A stretch of DNA of 64,000 nt from Mycobacterium sp. MBM (GTDB taxonomy: Bacteria; Actinomycetota; Actinomycetes; Mycobacteriales; Mycobacteriaceae). The notes under the pieces were generated by a model that searched no databases, was not told the origin of the DNA, and saw only the letters and a list, made by a program, of their open reading frames with translations. The stretch covers positions 434,001-498,000 of the forward strand of contig JAKJHY010000001.1 in the NCBI GenBank assembly GCA_021648845.1, read 5' to 3'. Numbering within the stretch: position 1 is the first letter of the stretch; each line of letters opens with the position of its first letter. Of this stretch, positions 1-8,375 are shown one piece after another. The position numbers were made by a program, and so were the translations under genes.

Positions 1-1
1 G

Positions 2-361
2 GTGGCCGATGTCGACATGCGCTCGGCACCCGATACGGCGTCCGCGGCGCACACCATCTCGGCGGCACTGGCAGAACTGTTCGATCCGCTGCATGTGTCC
101 CTGCGCAACGTCGCGGCGCTGTCGGCGCACGTCAGCACCGGCAATCTGGCGTCCGCGGCAAACGGCGCGGTAACCGTGCTGGCGATGACGCGACCCGATG
201 TCGAACCGGCGGGCCGCGCGCTGATCGCTGCGCTGTTGGCCGAGGCGCCGCTGGCCGGCGCGGGCCGGATCGAGCACCAGACCTTCACCAGGCGTAGTTG
301 CTGCCTGTTCTACAAGGTGCCCGGCGCGGGGCTGTGCGGCGACTGCGTGATCACGCAGTAG
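2..361 (+). CDS. FhuF-like (2Fe-2S) protein, C-terminal part
   Basis: The 3' end of a gene that probably begins left of the window. The last residues carry two adjacent Cys, about ten residues, then Cys-x2-Cys (RRSCCLFYKVPGAGLCGDC). This is the C-terminal cluster-binding signature of FhuF-type siderophore-iron reductases, which bind a [2Fe-2S] cluster and reduce ferric siderophores in the cytoplasm. A GTG at position 2 is in frame, but about 119 residues is short for the family (usually about 220-260), so this is read as a truncated view and not a complete gene. The family call is good; the substrate is unknown. Confidence 0.75.
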   Translation: MADVDMRSAPDTASAAHTISAALAELFDPLHVSLRNVAALSAHVSTGNLASAANGAVTVLAMTRPDVEPAGRALIAALLAEAPLAGAGRIEHQTFTRRSCCLFYKVPGAGLCGDCVITQ

Positions 362-400
362 CCTCGGTCACACCGTGACCTCGGTGACGGATCGGCCATA

Positions 401-418
401 TTGCAACGTCGGTGCAAC
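401..418. promoter_or_regulatory. Operator candidate GTTGCA-N5-GTTGCAA (copy 1)
   Basis: Read on the minus strand this is GTTGCA, five bases, GTTGCAA. The same 6+5+7 arrangement recurs at 9959-9976 upstream of the aldehyde dehydrogenase. Here it ends 48 nt before the ATG of the LuxR-type regulator. Two copies near genes of the same block suggest one shared regulator; which protein binds is not known. Confidence 0.4.
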
Positions 419-466
419 GGTGCCGGAGCTAGCATTCGGCCGCCATACGGCAGGACGGAGTCAACG

Positions 467-1219
467 ATGAGTTTGTCACCAACCGGATGCGCCCAGACGC
501 CCACCACCAGGTCTCGCCCCGAGATCGCCCGGCTACCCCAAATCGACTACCAGCAGCCACCTTTGGGATCTCCGGCAAGCCTTCGCACCACCATCGTGGC
601 CAATGACGAACTGCTGCGCCACGGCCTGGCCCATGTGGTCTCGCAGATCGAGCGAATCCGGTTCGTCGGCGACCTGCGCTACGGTGACGGGCTCGCCGAA
701 CGGGTGCGGGAGTTGCGCCCGGACCTCCTCATCCTCGGAATGGACCGCACCTTGGCCTTGCCGGATTTGCTGGCGGAGCTCGACGTCACACCGCGAGTCG
801 TCGTCGTGATGGACAGCCAGGGCGAGGGCGCCAACACGGTGGCGCTGCTGCGCGCCGGGGCCGACGCCCTGGTGGACAGGCGCTCGACCGCCACCGAACT
901 GCGCAACACCTTCAACCGGGTGATCAACGGCCAGACGGCACTGGACGGCCACAGCGTCAACGCGGTGATCGCCGAACTACGTTGCCCTCGCAGCGATTTT
1001 CGCAACGATCTCGGCGCATCGCTCACCGCCCGCGAACGCGAAGTGCTCAACCTGCTCATCGAGGGCCTCGACAACCGCACGATCGCAGCCCAGCTGTTCG
1101 TGTCGGAAGCCACCGTCAAGTTCCACCTGCAGAACATCATGAACAAGCTGGGGGTGCACAAGCGCGCAGCGCTGATCTCGGTGGCCCTGCGCGGGCACAA
1201 CCGACAGCGACACACGTGA
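467..1219 (+). CDS. LuxR/NarL-type transcriptional regulator with atypical receiver domain
   Basis: A 250-residue DNA-binding regulator. Residues about 40-155 resemble a receiver fold, and the C-terminus is a clear LuxR helix-turn-helix (LTAREREVLNLLIEGLDN, then VSEATVKFHLQNIMNKLGV). The receiver looks non-canonical: the strand that should carry the phospho-accepting Asp reads DLLILGMD, with Gly where Asp is expected, and the conserved Lys region reads ALVDRRST. Phosphorylation control is therefore doubtful and no partner kinase is adjacent. The ATG at 467 is preferred because a GGACGGAG ribosome-binding site precedes it; upstream in-frame starts lack one. The stop overlaps the GTG of bluB, so it heads the cobalamin operon. 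Confidence 0.8.
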   Translation: MSLSPTGCAQTPTTRSRPEIARLPQIDYQQPPLGSPASLRTTIVANDELLRHGLAHVVSQIERIRFVGDLRYGDGLAERVRELRPDLLILGMDRTLALPDLLAELDVTPRVVVVMDSQGEGANTVALLRAGADALVDRRSTATELRNTFNRVINGQTALDGHSVNAVIAELRCPRSDFRNDLGASLTAREREVLNLLIEGLDNRTIAAQLFVSEATVKFHLQNIMNKLGVHKRAALISVALRGHNRQRHT

Positions 1220-1860
1220 CCGCGGCATACGAAACCGAACTGTATGACGTGATCCGCCGCCGGCGCGATGTCCGCGCGGAGTTCACCGGAGCAGCCGTCG
1301 ACGACGCGACGCTCACCCGGATCCTGCAGGCCGCCCACGCGGCGCCGAGCGTCGGGATGAGCCAGCCGTGGGACTTCGTGGTCATCGAGAATCCGCTGAC
1401 CAAGGCCGCATTCCACGACCATGTGATGGCTGAGCGGCAACACTTCCACGACAGCCTGCCGTCCGAGCGGGCCCAGGTTTTCGATCGCATCAAGATCGAG
1501 GGCATCCGCGAATCCACGGTGAGCATCGTGGTCACCTACGACGATGCCCGCGGGGGCACCGCCGTGCTGGGCAGGCACGCAAGCCCGGACGCCGGTCTGT
1601 ACTCGGTGTGTCTGGCGATCCAGAACCTCTGGTTGGCCGCCACCGCCGAAGGCCTCGGCGTCGGATGGGTTTCCTTTTTCCGGGAGCAGTATCTGCGTGG
1701 CCTGTTGGGCATCCCCGAGGCCATCCGACCGATCGCCTGGTTGTGCCTGGGACCGGTGACATCCCTACAGCAGATCCCAGACCTGGAACGGCACGGTTGG
1801 CGGGAGCGCAGGCCCCTGTCGACGGTCGTCCACCACGAGTTCTACGGAAACGGGTCATGA
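1216..1860 (+). CDS. bluB: 5,6-dimethylbenzimidazole synthase (BluB family)
   Basis: A 214-residue flavin-dependent nitroreductase-fold enzyme. BluB cleaves FMNH2 with oxygen to make 5,6-dimethylbenzimidazole, the lower ligand of cobalamin. Visible BluB-like features are an N-terminal YDVIRRRRDVRAEF, the APSVGMSQPWDF flavin-binding segment, and GLGVGWVSFF followed by WLCLGPV near the C-terminus. The GTG start overlaps the TGA of the preceding regulator by four bases, and its own stop overlaps the next ATG, which indicates translational coupling. The neighbouring corrin methyltransferase and phosphatase support the cobalamin role. The alternative would be a general nitroreductase. Confidence 0.85.
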   Translation: MTAAYETELYDVIRRRRDVRAEFTGAAVDDATLTRILQAAHAAPSVGMSQPWDFVVIENPLTKAAFHDHVMAERQHFHDSLPSERAQVFDRIKIEGIRESTVSIVVTYDDARGGTAVLGRHASPDAGLYSVCLAIQNLWLAATAEGLGVGWVSFFREQYLRGLLGIPEAIRPIAWLCLGPVTSLQQIPDLERHGWRERRPLSTVVHHEFYGNGS

Positions 1861-3020
1861 CCGCAGAGCACAGAGAGCATCGGATGTCCACTCACACAAT
1901 CCCTGTCGATCGGCCGACGGAGGTCTCCGTCGACCTGGCGGTGCGCAACCAGCGGGTCACCATCGCCGGCGCGACAGCGCGCGCCATGGCCACCGCCGCG
2001 GCCATGCTCGACGCGGGCGCCATCGTGACGGTCATCAGCGAGCACCCCACCGACTACCTGCGCGATCTGGCGACACGCGGGCTGGCCACCGTGGTACACC
2101 GCGCTTTTCGATCCGCCGATTTCGATTCGGCCTCCTTGGTGTTCGCGCTCACCGACGACCCCACCCGGAACCGCAGGATCGCCGAGGAAGCCCAGCGGCG
2201 CGCCGTGCTGTGTTCGGTGGAACCCGACCCACCCAGTGCGGGAAACACCCACGGCGCGGGCGGGCGCGTCATCCTGGTCGGCGGCGGCCCGGGTGACCCC
2301 CGGCTGCTCACCGTGGCCGGCCGCGATGCGATCGTGGGCGCCGATGTCGTCGTCACCGACCGTCTCGCGCCCGTCGGGGTACTGCGCCAGCTGGCGCCGT
2401 ACGCCGAGATCGTCGACGTCTCCAAGATTCCCGGCGGACGCCGCACCGAACAGAGCGAGATCAACGCCGCCTTGATCTCCCGCGCGCAGGCCGGCCAGAT
2501 CGTGGTGCGGCTCAAGGGCGGTGACGGGTTCGTGTTCGGGCGCGGCGGCGAAGAGTTGGACTGCTGCGTTCAGGCCGGGGTGCCGGTGGAGGTGATTCCC
2601 GGGGTCAGCTCCGCGATTGCGGCTCCGGCGTCCGCCCTGATCCCGGTCACCCATCGGGGGCTGACCCAGGGATTCACCGTGGTGTCCGGCCACGTCCCGC
2701 CCGGGCACCCGGAATGCACCATCGACTACGCGGCGCTTGCGCGCGCCAACACCACACTGGTGTTGATGATGGCGGTCGCCAACCTCGCGGCCATCACCCG
2801 AGCGCTCGCCGACGCCGGACTCGACCCGGACACGCCCGCCGCAGTCATCGCCGACGGCAGCCTGTCCAGCCAGCTCGAGATCCGGGGCACCGTGGCCACC
2901 ATCGCCGGCCTGGCGCGTGATGCCGGCGTCGGTCCGCCGGCCACGACGGTGATCGGCGCGGTCGCGGGCTTCGTGCCGGGCCGCGTGGCGGTGGCACAGG
3001 CGCAGCGGTCGACCCGCTGA
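1857..3020 (+). CDS. cobA: Uroporphyrinogen-III C-methyltransferase with degenerate N-terminal siroheme-synthase domain
   Basis: SAM-dependent methylation of uroporphyrinogen III to precorrin-2, the branch point to siroheme and cobalamin. Residues about 140-387 carry the SUMT signatures: VILVGGGPGDPRLLT, VVRLKGGDGFVFGRGGEE, and the PGVSSAIAAPA and VTHRG segments. The N-terminal 100 residues align in layout with the precorrin-2 dehydrogenase/ferrochelatase domain of CysG, but the expected GGG nucleotide loop reads AGATARAMATAAAMLDAGA, so NAD binding may be lost. Start at 1857 gives an ATGA overlap with bluB; ATG 1884, with an AGAGAG upstream, is a plausible alternative. The symbol cobA is used in the SUMT sense, not the adenosyltransferase sense. 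Confidence 0.85.
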   Translation: MTAEHREHRMSTHTIPVDRPTEVSVDLAVRNQRVTIAGATARAMATAAAMLDAGAIVTVISEHPTDYLRDLATRGLATVVHRAFRSADFDSASLVFALTDDPTRNRRIAEEAQRRAVLCSVEPDPPSAGNTHGAGGRVILVGGGPGDPRLLTVAGRDAIVGADVVVTDRLAPVGVLRQLAPYAEIVDVSKIPGGRRTEQSEINAALISRAQAGQIVVRLKGGDGFVFGRGGEELDCCVQAGVPVEVIPGVSSAIAAPASALIPVTHRGLTQGFTVVSGHVPPGHPECTIDYAALARANTTLVLMMAVANLAAITRALADAGLDPDTPAAVIADGSLSSQLEIRGTVATIAGLARDAGVGPPATTVIGAVAGFVPGRVAVAQAQRSTR

Positions 3021-3580
3021 TGCAACTGCTGGGTGCGGCGCGCACTGCCGAGCGCCGGATCTGGGTCGTCCGCCACGGCGAGTCCACCTGGAACGCATTG
3101 GGCCGCATGCAGCGTCAGGTTGGCCATCCGCCGTTGACGGCGAAAGGGATTGCCCAGTCCTACGCCGCGGGCTACTCGTTGCGGTGCCGCGATATCGGTC
3201 AGATCGTGACCTCGGATGCGGTGCGGGCCCGCCAGACCGCCGCGGCAATAGCCACCGTGCTGAATCTGCCGGTCATCGTCGACCCGCGCCTACGTGAACG
3301 CGGCTGGGCCACCACCACCACCACCGGCGCGGCCCGATCCGGTTCGGTTGGGCCGCAACGGCTCGAGGATCCAAGGCCGCGGGTGTCCGAGGCCCTCACC
3401 GCCCTGGCCGGTTTCGACGGTGACTCAGCGGTGGTGACCCACGGCGATATCGTGTGCGCGCTGCTGGACATGCTGTCTGCCCGCAGCGCGCAGACAGTGC
3501 ACTGGGGCGACGGCATGTCGGTGCCCAACGGCGCGGTGACACCGATGCGAATGGGTCGGCACACTGAGCACGGTTGGTGA
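3020..3580 (+). CDS. Histidine phosphatase family protein, possible alpha-ribazole phosphatase
   Basis: A 186-residue branched-chain histidine phosphatase. The catalytic RHG motif (WVVRHGESTWN) is near residues 15-25, and the second catalytic His lies in VVTHGDIV. The phosphohistidine chemistry is certain at family level; the substrate is not. Its ATG overlaps the last base of the methyltransferase stop, and it closes an operon with bluB and SUMT, so a CobC-type alpha-ribazole-5'-phosphate phosphatase role in lower-ligand assembly is an attractive inference. An unrelated phosphoglycerate-mutase-like role cannot be excluded. Confidence 0.75.
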   Translation: MQLLGAARTAERRIWVVRHGESTWNALGRMQRQVGHPPLTAKGIAQSYAAGYSLRCRDIGQIVTSDAVRARQTAAAIATVLNLPVIVDPRLRERGWATTTTTGAARSGSVGPQRLEDPRPRVSEALTALAGFDGDSAVVTHGDIVCALLDMLSARSAQTVHWGDGMSVPNGAVTPMRMGRHTEHGW

Positions 3581-3720
3581 TTTCAGCCCTGAACCGCGGC
3601 GCCGACGCTCGCCGGTACACCGGTCAGGGCGCGACCGATCGGACACATCGAGGATCCGATGGTTCCGGCGCCGCTGTCCGTGCACTCATGAGATGTCCTC
3701 GTTGTCAGAGGTTTTGGTTG

Positions 3721-4287
3721 TCAACGATCTCCGCCGGGGCGCCACAGCACATCCCCACCCGGATTCTCGACCCTGGCCAGAATGAAGAGCAGATCCGAGA
3801 GCCTGTTCAGGTAGCGCAGCGCGCACGCGTTGACCTGGGCGGACCCGGCCAGTATCCACCCGCTGCGCTCGGCCCGCCGAGCCACCGTACGGGCCTGGTG
3901 CAGGTATGCCGAGGCCGTGCTGCCGCCCGGCAGGATGAAGCTGGTGAGTTTGGGCAGATCGGCATTGAACTCGTCGCACCACGACTCCAGCCGGCTCACC
4001 TGCTCGTCGGTGACCCGCAGCGGCGGATACTCCGGATCATCGACGATGGGAGTGCACAGATCCGCGCCCACATCGAACAGATCGTTCTGGATGTGCCGCA
4101 ACACCGCGCTGGTGCGCTCGCTGGCAGCGCCGCAGGCGATGGCGACACCGATGACGGCATTCGTCTCATCGCAGTCGGCGTAGGCACCGACCCGCGCGTC
4201 GGCCTTGGCCACCCGGGACATATCGCCCAGCGCGGTGGTGCCGGCATCGCCGGTTCTGGTGTAGATGCGCGTCAAATGCACTGCCAT
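3721..4287 (-). CDS. PduO-type cob(I)alamin adenosyltransferase
   Basis: A 188-residue enzyme that transfers the adenosyl group of ATP to cob(I)alamin, forming adenosylcobalamin. The N-terminal signature RIYTRTGDAGTTALGD is the ATP-binding loop of PduO-type transferases. The C-terminal RRAERSGWILAG and NRLSDLLFILAR helices also fit the family. It is convergent with the cobalamin operon and lies 18 nt downstream of the glycerol facilitator on the same strand, so the two are probably co-transcribed. Enzymes of this type often serve diol or glycerol dehydratases, which use adenosylcobalamin; no dehydratase is present in the window. Confidence 0.92.
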   Translation of the reverse strand: MAVHLTRIYTRTGDAGTTALGDMSRVAKADARVGAYADCDETNAVIGVAIACGAASERTSAVLRHIQNDLFDVGADLCTPIVDDPEYPPLRVTDEQVSRLESWCDEFNADLPKLTSFILPGGSTASAYLHQARTVARRAERSGWILAGSAQVNACALRYLNRLSDLLFILARVENPGGDVLWRPGGDR

Positions 4288-4305
4288 TATCGGTAATCCG
4301 CCTGT

Positions 4306-5016
4306 CTAGATGAGCGCAAGCGCCAATCCGGCGGCCGCAGCAGAGCCCAGCAGAGGTCCGACGATCGGTACCCATGCGTAGCCCCACCCGGCATCGGCCT
4401 TGCCCTTGATCGGCAGGATTGCGTAGGCGAGGCGGGGGCCGAGATCGCGGGCCGGGTTGATCGCATAGCCGGTCGGGCCGCCGAGGCCGAATCCGATCGC
4501 CATGATCACGAACGTCACCGCGCCGTAGCCGAGGCCGCTGTTGATATCCGGGTTGGTCATGATCCAGAAGATCAGCACGAATGTCGCGATGATCTCGGTG
4601 ACCAGGTTCCACGGAATCCCGCGGATGGCCGGGGAGGTACAGAAGATGCCCCTGGTCCCGCTGTTGTCGTCGTTGTTGTCGTACTGCAACTTGAAGGCGG
4701 CCCAACCGAGCACCGCCCCGATGAAACCACCGGACAGCTGTGCGGCCCAGTAGACCGGCACCGTCGACCACGCGATGTCGCCGGACATGGCGACCGCGAG
4801 CGTGACCGCGGGATTGATATGCCCGCCGGAGGGGCTGGCGATACTGGCCGCGGTGAACACCCCGAAGCCCCAGCCCAACACGATGACCACCCAATCGCCG
4901 CCACCACCGTGCGAGAACGAGTTCTTCAGCACGACCGCGGCGACGGCGCCGTTGCCGATCAGGCAGAGAATCGCCGTCCCGATGAACTCCCAGACGAAGA
5001 TGTCGATGTTCGACAC
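4306..5016 (-). CDS. glpF: MIP-family glycerol facilitator (aquaglyceroporin)
   Basis: A 236-residue integral membrane channel with about six helices. Both NPA loops are present (GGHINPAVTLAV and GYAINPARDLGPR). The Asp directly after the second NPAR is the residue that distinguishes glycerol facilitators from strict water channels. It probably admits glycerol or other small polyols, and the nearby glycerol kinase and aldehyde dehydrogenase fit that role. It precedes the adenosyltransferase in a likely two-gene operon. The 258 bp upstream, shared with the divergent GlcG-like gene, should hold both promoters. Confidence 0.9.
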   Translation of the reverse strand: MSNIDIFVWEFIGTAILCLIGNGAVAAVVLKNSFSHGGGGDWVVIVLGWGFGVFTAASIASPSGGHINPAVTLAVAMSGDIAWSTVPVYWAAQLSGGFIGAVLGWAAFKLQYDNNDDNSGTRGIFCTSPAIRGIPWNLVTEIIATFVLIFWIMTNPDINSGLGYGAVTFVIMAIGFGLGGPTGYAINPARDLGPRLAYAILPIKGKADAGWGYAWVPIVGPLLGSAAAAGLALALI

Positions 5017-5274
5017 TGGCCGCGATCCTCCTAGGTTTGCCCTTCACCACATGTGACACCTGAAGTCTGCGACGTGCGCGCTCGATACTGTGATCACTAC
5101 TGCTGCGTCCCAACCGGTTTACTGTTCATTGGACTGTGCTTTTGGCTAGGGTCACCGGCCGGCGCGGCGAATCGCCGCGGCGTGAAGCGCCCAGGCACTA
5201 ACATCGCGACTGCACTTGAGCCACCGCAGACGTGGCCGAAGTACACGCCGGTGAAGACATCGAAAGGGCCCCCA

Positions 5275-5673
5275 ATGACATCGCTCCCCCTGACCAAGGC
5301 GCAGGCCATCGTCGACGCCGCGATCGTCAAGGCCGACGAGATCGGCCAGCCGATGAACATCGCCGTGGTCGACGACGGCGGGCACCTGGTGGCTTTCGCC
5401 CGCATGGACGGCGCGATCAAGGCCAGTATCGACATCTCGACGCGCAAAGCCCGGACGTCGATCCTGATGAACGCACCGACGAGCGCACTGATGGGCCTTG
5501 TCCAGCCCGGCGCCGAACTCTATGGCCTCGAACAACTCTCCGGTGGCCTGGTCATCTTCGGGGGCGGATTGCTGCTCGAGCGCGACGGCGTCGTCGTCGG
5601 CGCGATCGGGGTCAGTGCGGGCAACGTCGAGCAGGATGTCGCGGTGGCCGAGGCCGGTGTCGCCGCCCTGTAG
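5275..5673 (+). CDS. GlcG/HbpS (DUF336) family protein
   Basis: A 132-residue single-domain protein of the heme-binding HbpS/GlcG/PduO C-terminal family. Recognisable segments are MNIAVVDDGGHLVAFARMDGA near the N-terminus (the core VVDDGG-x-L-x-x-F-x-R-MDGA) and GGLPI-like GGLVIFGGGLLL toward the end. In enteric PduO the same domain is fused behind the adenosyltransferase; here the two halves are separate genes flanking the glycerol facilitator. The ATG at 5275 has GAAAGGG six bases upstream and is preferred over longer in-frame starts. No signal peptide is evident, so a cytoplasmic cofactor-linked role is inferred. Confidence 0.82.
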   Translation: MTSLPLTKAQAIVDAAIVKADEIGQPMNIAVVDDGGHLVAFARMDGAIKASIDISTRKARTSILMNAPTSALMGLVQPGAELYGLEQLSGGLVIFGGGLLLERDGVVVGAIGVSAGNVEQDVAVAEAGVAAL

Positions 5674-5688
5674 CCGACCCCCGGGCGG

Positions 5689-6417
5689 TCACCGCGGCAG
5701 CTGGGGCAGCAACCGGCGCACCACCGCGGCCGATGATCCGGCGACCTGCTCGGCGAACGCCGCGAAGTCCGTCAGCGCGTCACTTCCGGCCAGGTCCGAC
5801 AATGCCCGCACGATCAACCATGGCACCGCGAAACGCTCGCATACCTGCGCCACCGCGCCGCCTTCCATCTCGATGGCGCGCCCGCCGTGCTCGCGGTAGA
5901 GGCGTTCCCTGGTGACTTCGCAGTGCAGATACTGATCACCGGTGAGCACCAACCCGTACACCAGCCGCGCCGCGCCCGGCACGGCGAATCCGGAGAAGGT
6001 CATCCGCACCCGGTCCATCAACTCCGCACCGACCCGGTAGCCGAGTTCTTCGGTGGGATTGATCGATTCGACGTGTCCCGCCTGATAGACCGACAGCCGC
6101 TCGCCGGCGATCGTACCCGCGTCGATCTGTAGCACCCGGTCGGCGATCACGATGTCACCGATCGCCAGTCCCGGATCCAAACCGCCTGCGACACCGGAGA
6201 ACACCACCGACGAACATGCGAAGCGATCCACCAACACAGTGGTGACCAGTGCGGCGTTCACCTTCCCCATGCCGGCACCGACGAGCACCACCGCGACATC
6301 GTCGATCAGCCCGCAGGCGAATTCGGTTCCCGCGATCCGCACGCCGCGCGGGGTATCGAGCAGATCGCGAAGGTGCGTCAGCTCTTGTGGTATCGCGCAG
6401 ATGATTCCGATCGGCAC
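5689..6417 (-). CDS. 5'-methylthioadenosine/S-adenosylhomocysteine nucleosidase family protein
   Basis: A 242-residue nucleoside hydrolase of the PNP/UDP phosphorylase superfamily. It shows the N-terminal IICAIPQEL, the ribose-contacting GAGMGKVNAA and GVAGGLDP loops, and the catalytic EMEGGAVAQV followed by RALSDLAG, whose Asp acts as general acid. Enzymes of this type split adenine from methylthioadenosine, S-adenosylhomocysteine and 5'-deoxyadenosine. It starts three bases after the glycerol kinase stop, so it is co-transcribed with it. In a cobalamin context it could recycle 5'-deoxyadenosine; that is inference. Confidence 0.85.
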   Translation of the reverse strand: MPIGIICAIPQELTHLRDLLDTPRGVRIAGTEFACGLIDDVAVVLVGAGMGKVNAALVTTVLVDRFACSSVVFSGVAGGLDPGLAIGDIVIADRVLQIDAGTIAGERLSVYQAGHVESINPTEELGYRVGAELMDRVRMTFSGFAVPGAARLVYGLVLTGDQYLHCEVTRERLYREHGGRAIEMEGGAVAQVCERFAVPWLIVRALSDLAGSDALTDFAAFAEQVAGSSAAVVRRLLPQLPR

Positions 6418-6420
6418 CGG

Positions 6421-7938
6421 TCAGGACACGTCGACCCAGTCCAGGGTGCGCTGGACTGCTTTCTGCCAGCCCGCGTACCCGTCGCTGCGCTGCTGTGGCG
6501 ACCAGTCCGGACTCCAGCGCTGGCCCTCCTGCCAGTTGGCGCGCAGGTCATCGGGGTTCGCCCAGAAGCCCACCGCCAGCCCGGCCGCGTACGCGGCTCC
6601 GAGTGCGGTCGTCTCGGCGACCACCGGCTTGACCACATCCACGCCCAGCACATCGGCTTGGATCTGCATGCACAAACTGTTGGCGGTGATACCGCCGTCG
6701 ACTTTCAGGACCTCAAGGTGCACACCGGAATCGGCCTCCATCGCATCCACCACGTCGCGGCTCTGGTAGCAGATTGCCTCCAGCGTCGCCCGCGCCACAT
6801 GGGCGTTGGTGTTGAACCGGCTCAGCCCGACGATCGCGCCCCGGGCATCCGAGCGCCAGTACGGCGCGAACAACCCGGAGAACGCCGGTACGAAATACAC
6901 TCCGCCGTTGTCGGCAACCTGTCGGGCCAGCGACTCGCTCTGCGCCGCGCCACTGATGATGCCCAGCTGATCGCGCAGCCACTGCACCGCGGACCCGGTG
7001 ACCGCGATCGAACCTTCCAACGCGTAAACCGGTTTCGCATCCCCGAACTGGTAACACACCGTGGTCAGCAGCCCATTGGTCGAACGCACGATCTTCTCGC
7101 CGGTGTTCAGCAGCAGGAAATTTCCGGTGCCGTAGGTATTCTTGGCCTCCCCGGCCTTCAAACACACCTGACCCACCATCGCGGCCTGCTGGTCACCGAG
7201 GATGCCCGTCACCGGAACCTCGCCACCCATCGGACCGGTGCTCAGCGTCGTGCCATAGGGTTGCGGCGAGGACGACGGCCGGATCTCCGGCAGCATCTGA
7301 CGCGGAATTCCGAAGAACGACAACAGCTCATCGTCCCAGTCCAGGGTCTCCAGATCCATCAGCATGGTGCGGCTGGCGTTGGTCACGTCGGTGACGTGCA
7401 CCCCGCCACGCGGGCCGCCGGTCAGATTCCAGACCACCCAACTGTCGCTGTTGCCGAAGATCGCGTCACCGTTCTCGGCGGCTTCCCGCACACCGTCGAC
7501 ATTCTCCAGGATCCACTGGATCTTCCCGCCGGAGAAGTAGGTGGCCGGCGGCAGTCCGGCCTTGCGCCGGATCACATCGCCGCGGCCGTCGCGATCAAGT
7601 GCGGTGGCGATCCGGTCGGTCCTGGTGTCCTGCCAGACGATCGCGTTGTAGTACGGCCGGCCGGTGTGCCGGTTCCACACCAGGGTGGTCTCACGCTGAT
7701 TGGTGATGCCCAGCGCGGCAACATCTTCGGGCTGGAGGTTGGTGTTGTTGAGCACCGATGTCAGCACCGAGGCGGTGCGCTCCCAGATCTCCACCGGGTT
7801 GTGCTCGACCCAGCCGGGCCGCGGCATGATCTGTTCGTGCTCAAGTTGGTGACGCCCCACCTCGGCACCGGCGTGATCGAAGATCATGGCTCGGGTGCTG
7901 GTGGTGCCCTGGTCAATGGCCGCGACGAAATCGGGCAA
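6421..7938 (-). CDS. glpK: Glycerol kinase
   Basis: A 505-residue FGGY-family kinase that phosphorylates glycerol to sn-glycerol-3-phosphate with ATP. The first ATP/phosphate motif [15 protein letters not shown] starts near residue 6. The second actin-like segment includes [17 protein letters not shown] and [12 protein letters not shown], and the C-terminal lobe holds [19 protein letters not shown]. Length is the usual one for GlpK. It leads an operon with the nucleosidase and lies downstream of the aldehyde dehydrogenase/DUF779 pair on the same strand. With the facilitator at 4306-5016 it gives uptake and trapping of glycerol. Confidence 0.96.
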   Translation of the reverse strand: MPDFVAAIDQGTTSTRAMIFDHAGAEVGRHQLEHEQIMPRPGWVEHNPVEIWERTASVLTSVLNNTNLQPEDVAALGITNQRETTLVWNRHTGRPYYNAIVWQDTRTDRIATALDRDGRGDVIRRKAGLPPATYFSGGKIQWILENVDGVREAAENGDAIFGNSDSWVVWNLTGGPRGGVHVTDVTNASRTMLMDLETLDWDDELLSFFGIPRQMLPEIRPSSSPQPYGTTLSTGPMGGEVPVTGILGDQQAAMVGQVCLKAGEAKNTYGTGNFLLLNTGEKIVRSTNGLLTTVCYQFGDAKPVYALEGSIAVTGSAVQWLRDQLGIISGAAQSESLARQVADNGGVYFVPAFSGLFAPYWRSDARGAIVGLSRFNTNAHVARATLEAICYQSRDVVDAMEADSGVHLEVLKVDGGITANSLCMQIQADVLGVDVVKPVVAETTALGAAYAAGLAVGFWANPDDLRANWQEGQRWSPDWSPQQRSDGYAGWQKAVQRTLDWVDVS

Positions 7939-7967
7939 CGCTGCTCCTAACGTCGAAAGGGTGGAAC

Positions 7968-8375
7968 TTACAAGGGTTCTGCGCGCACTCTACGGCTCGC
8001 GTCGGCCGCGAGCGCCGGAACGACCCGGGCCCGCGACACGAACCGCATACCAACTGATGCTTCCAGGCTGTAGCCGGTACCGCGACCGGGTTCCACATCG
8101 ACCACCAGTTGACTGTGTTCCCAGGCCGGCAGCTGCGTGCACGACACCCACACCGGCACGCCGTACGGCTGGCGCTGCGAGACCACGTCGAGCATGCCGA
8201 GCAAGACGTCGCTGTCCTCGATCGAGAACTCGCCGACGAGATGACACATGAGGGTAGGACTCACACCGAAGCCGCCGGACTGGCGAAACATCAACGCGCC
8301 GTTCTGGTTTTGCAGATGCACTGCCAGCCCAGCGGCAGCCCGGGTGATCAACACCCGGGCTGCCGGGGAGTCCAT
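7968..8375 (-). CDS. DUF779 family protein
   Basis: A 135-residue small protein of the DUF779 family. It opens with [19 protein letters not shown] and contains [12 protein letters not shown] and GVPVWVS. The family is repeatedly found beside aldehyde dehydrogenases, as here: the ATG shares a base with the TGA of the dehydrogenase gene (TGATG), so translation is coupled. Biochemical function is not established; a role in maturation or activity of the dehydrogenase is only suggested by linkage. No signal peptide or membrane segment is seen. Confidence 0.85.
   Translation of the reverse strand: MDSPAARVLITRAAAGLAVHLQNQNGALMFRQSGGFGVSPTLMCHLVGEFSIEDSDVLLGMLDVVSQRQPYGVPVWVSCTQLPAWEHSQLVVDVEPGRGTGYSLEASVGMRFVSRARVVPALAADASRRVRAEPL

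Noticed and set aside
1608-1856. An N-terminal extension of the SUMT protein reaching back into bluB
   Set aside because: It overlaps 250 bases of a strongly supported gene; ATGA overlap at 1857 or ATG 1884 explains the start.
3581-3720. An intrinsic terminator between the phosphatase and adenosyltransferase genes
   Set aside because: Only short imperfect repeats such as CCGGTACACCGG are present; no stable hairpin could be supported.
5017-5274. A cobalamin riboswitch upstream of the glycerol facilitator/adenosyltransferase genes
   Set aside because: No convincing B12-box consensus or supporting stems could be found by eye in either orientation.
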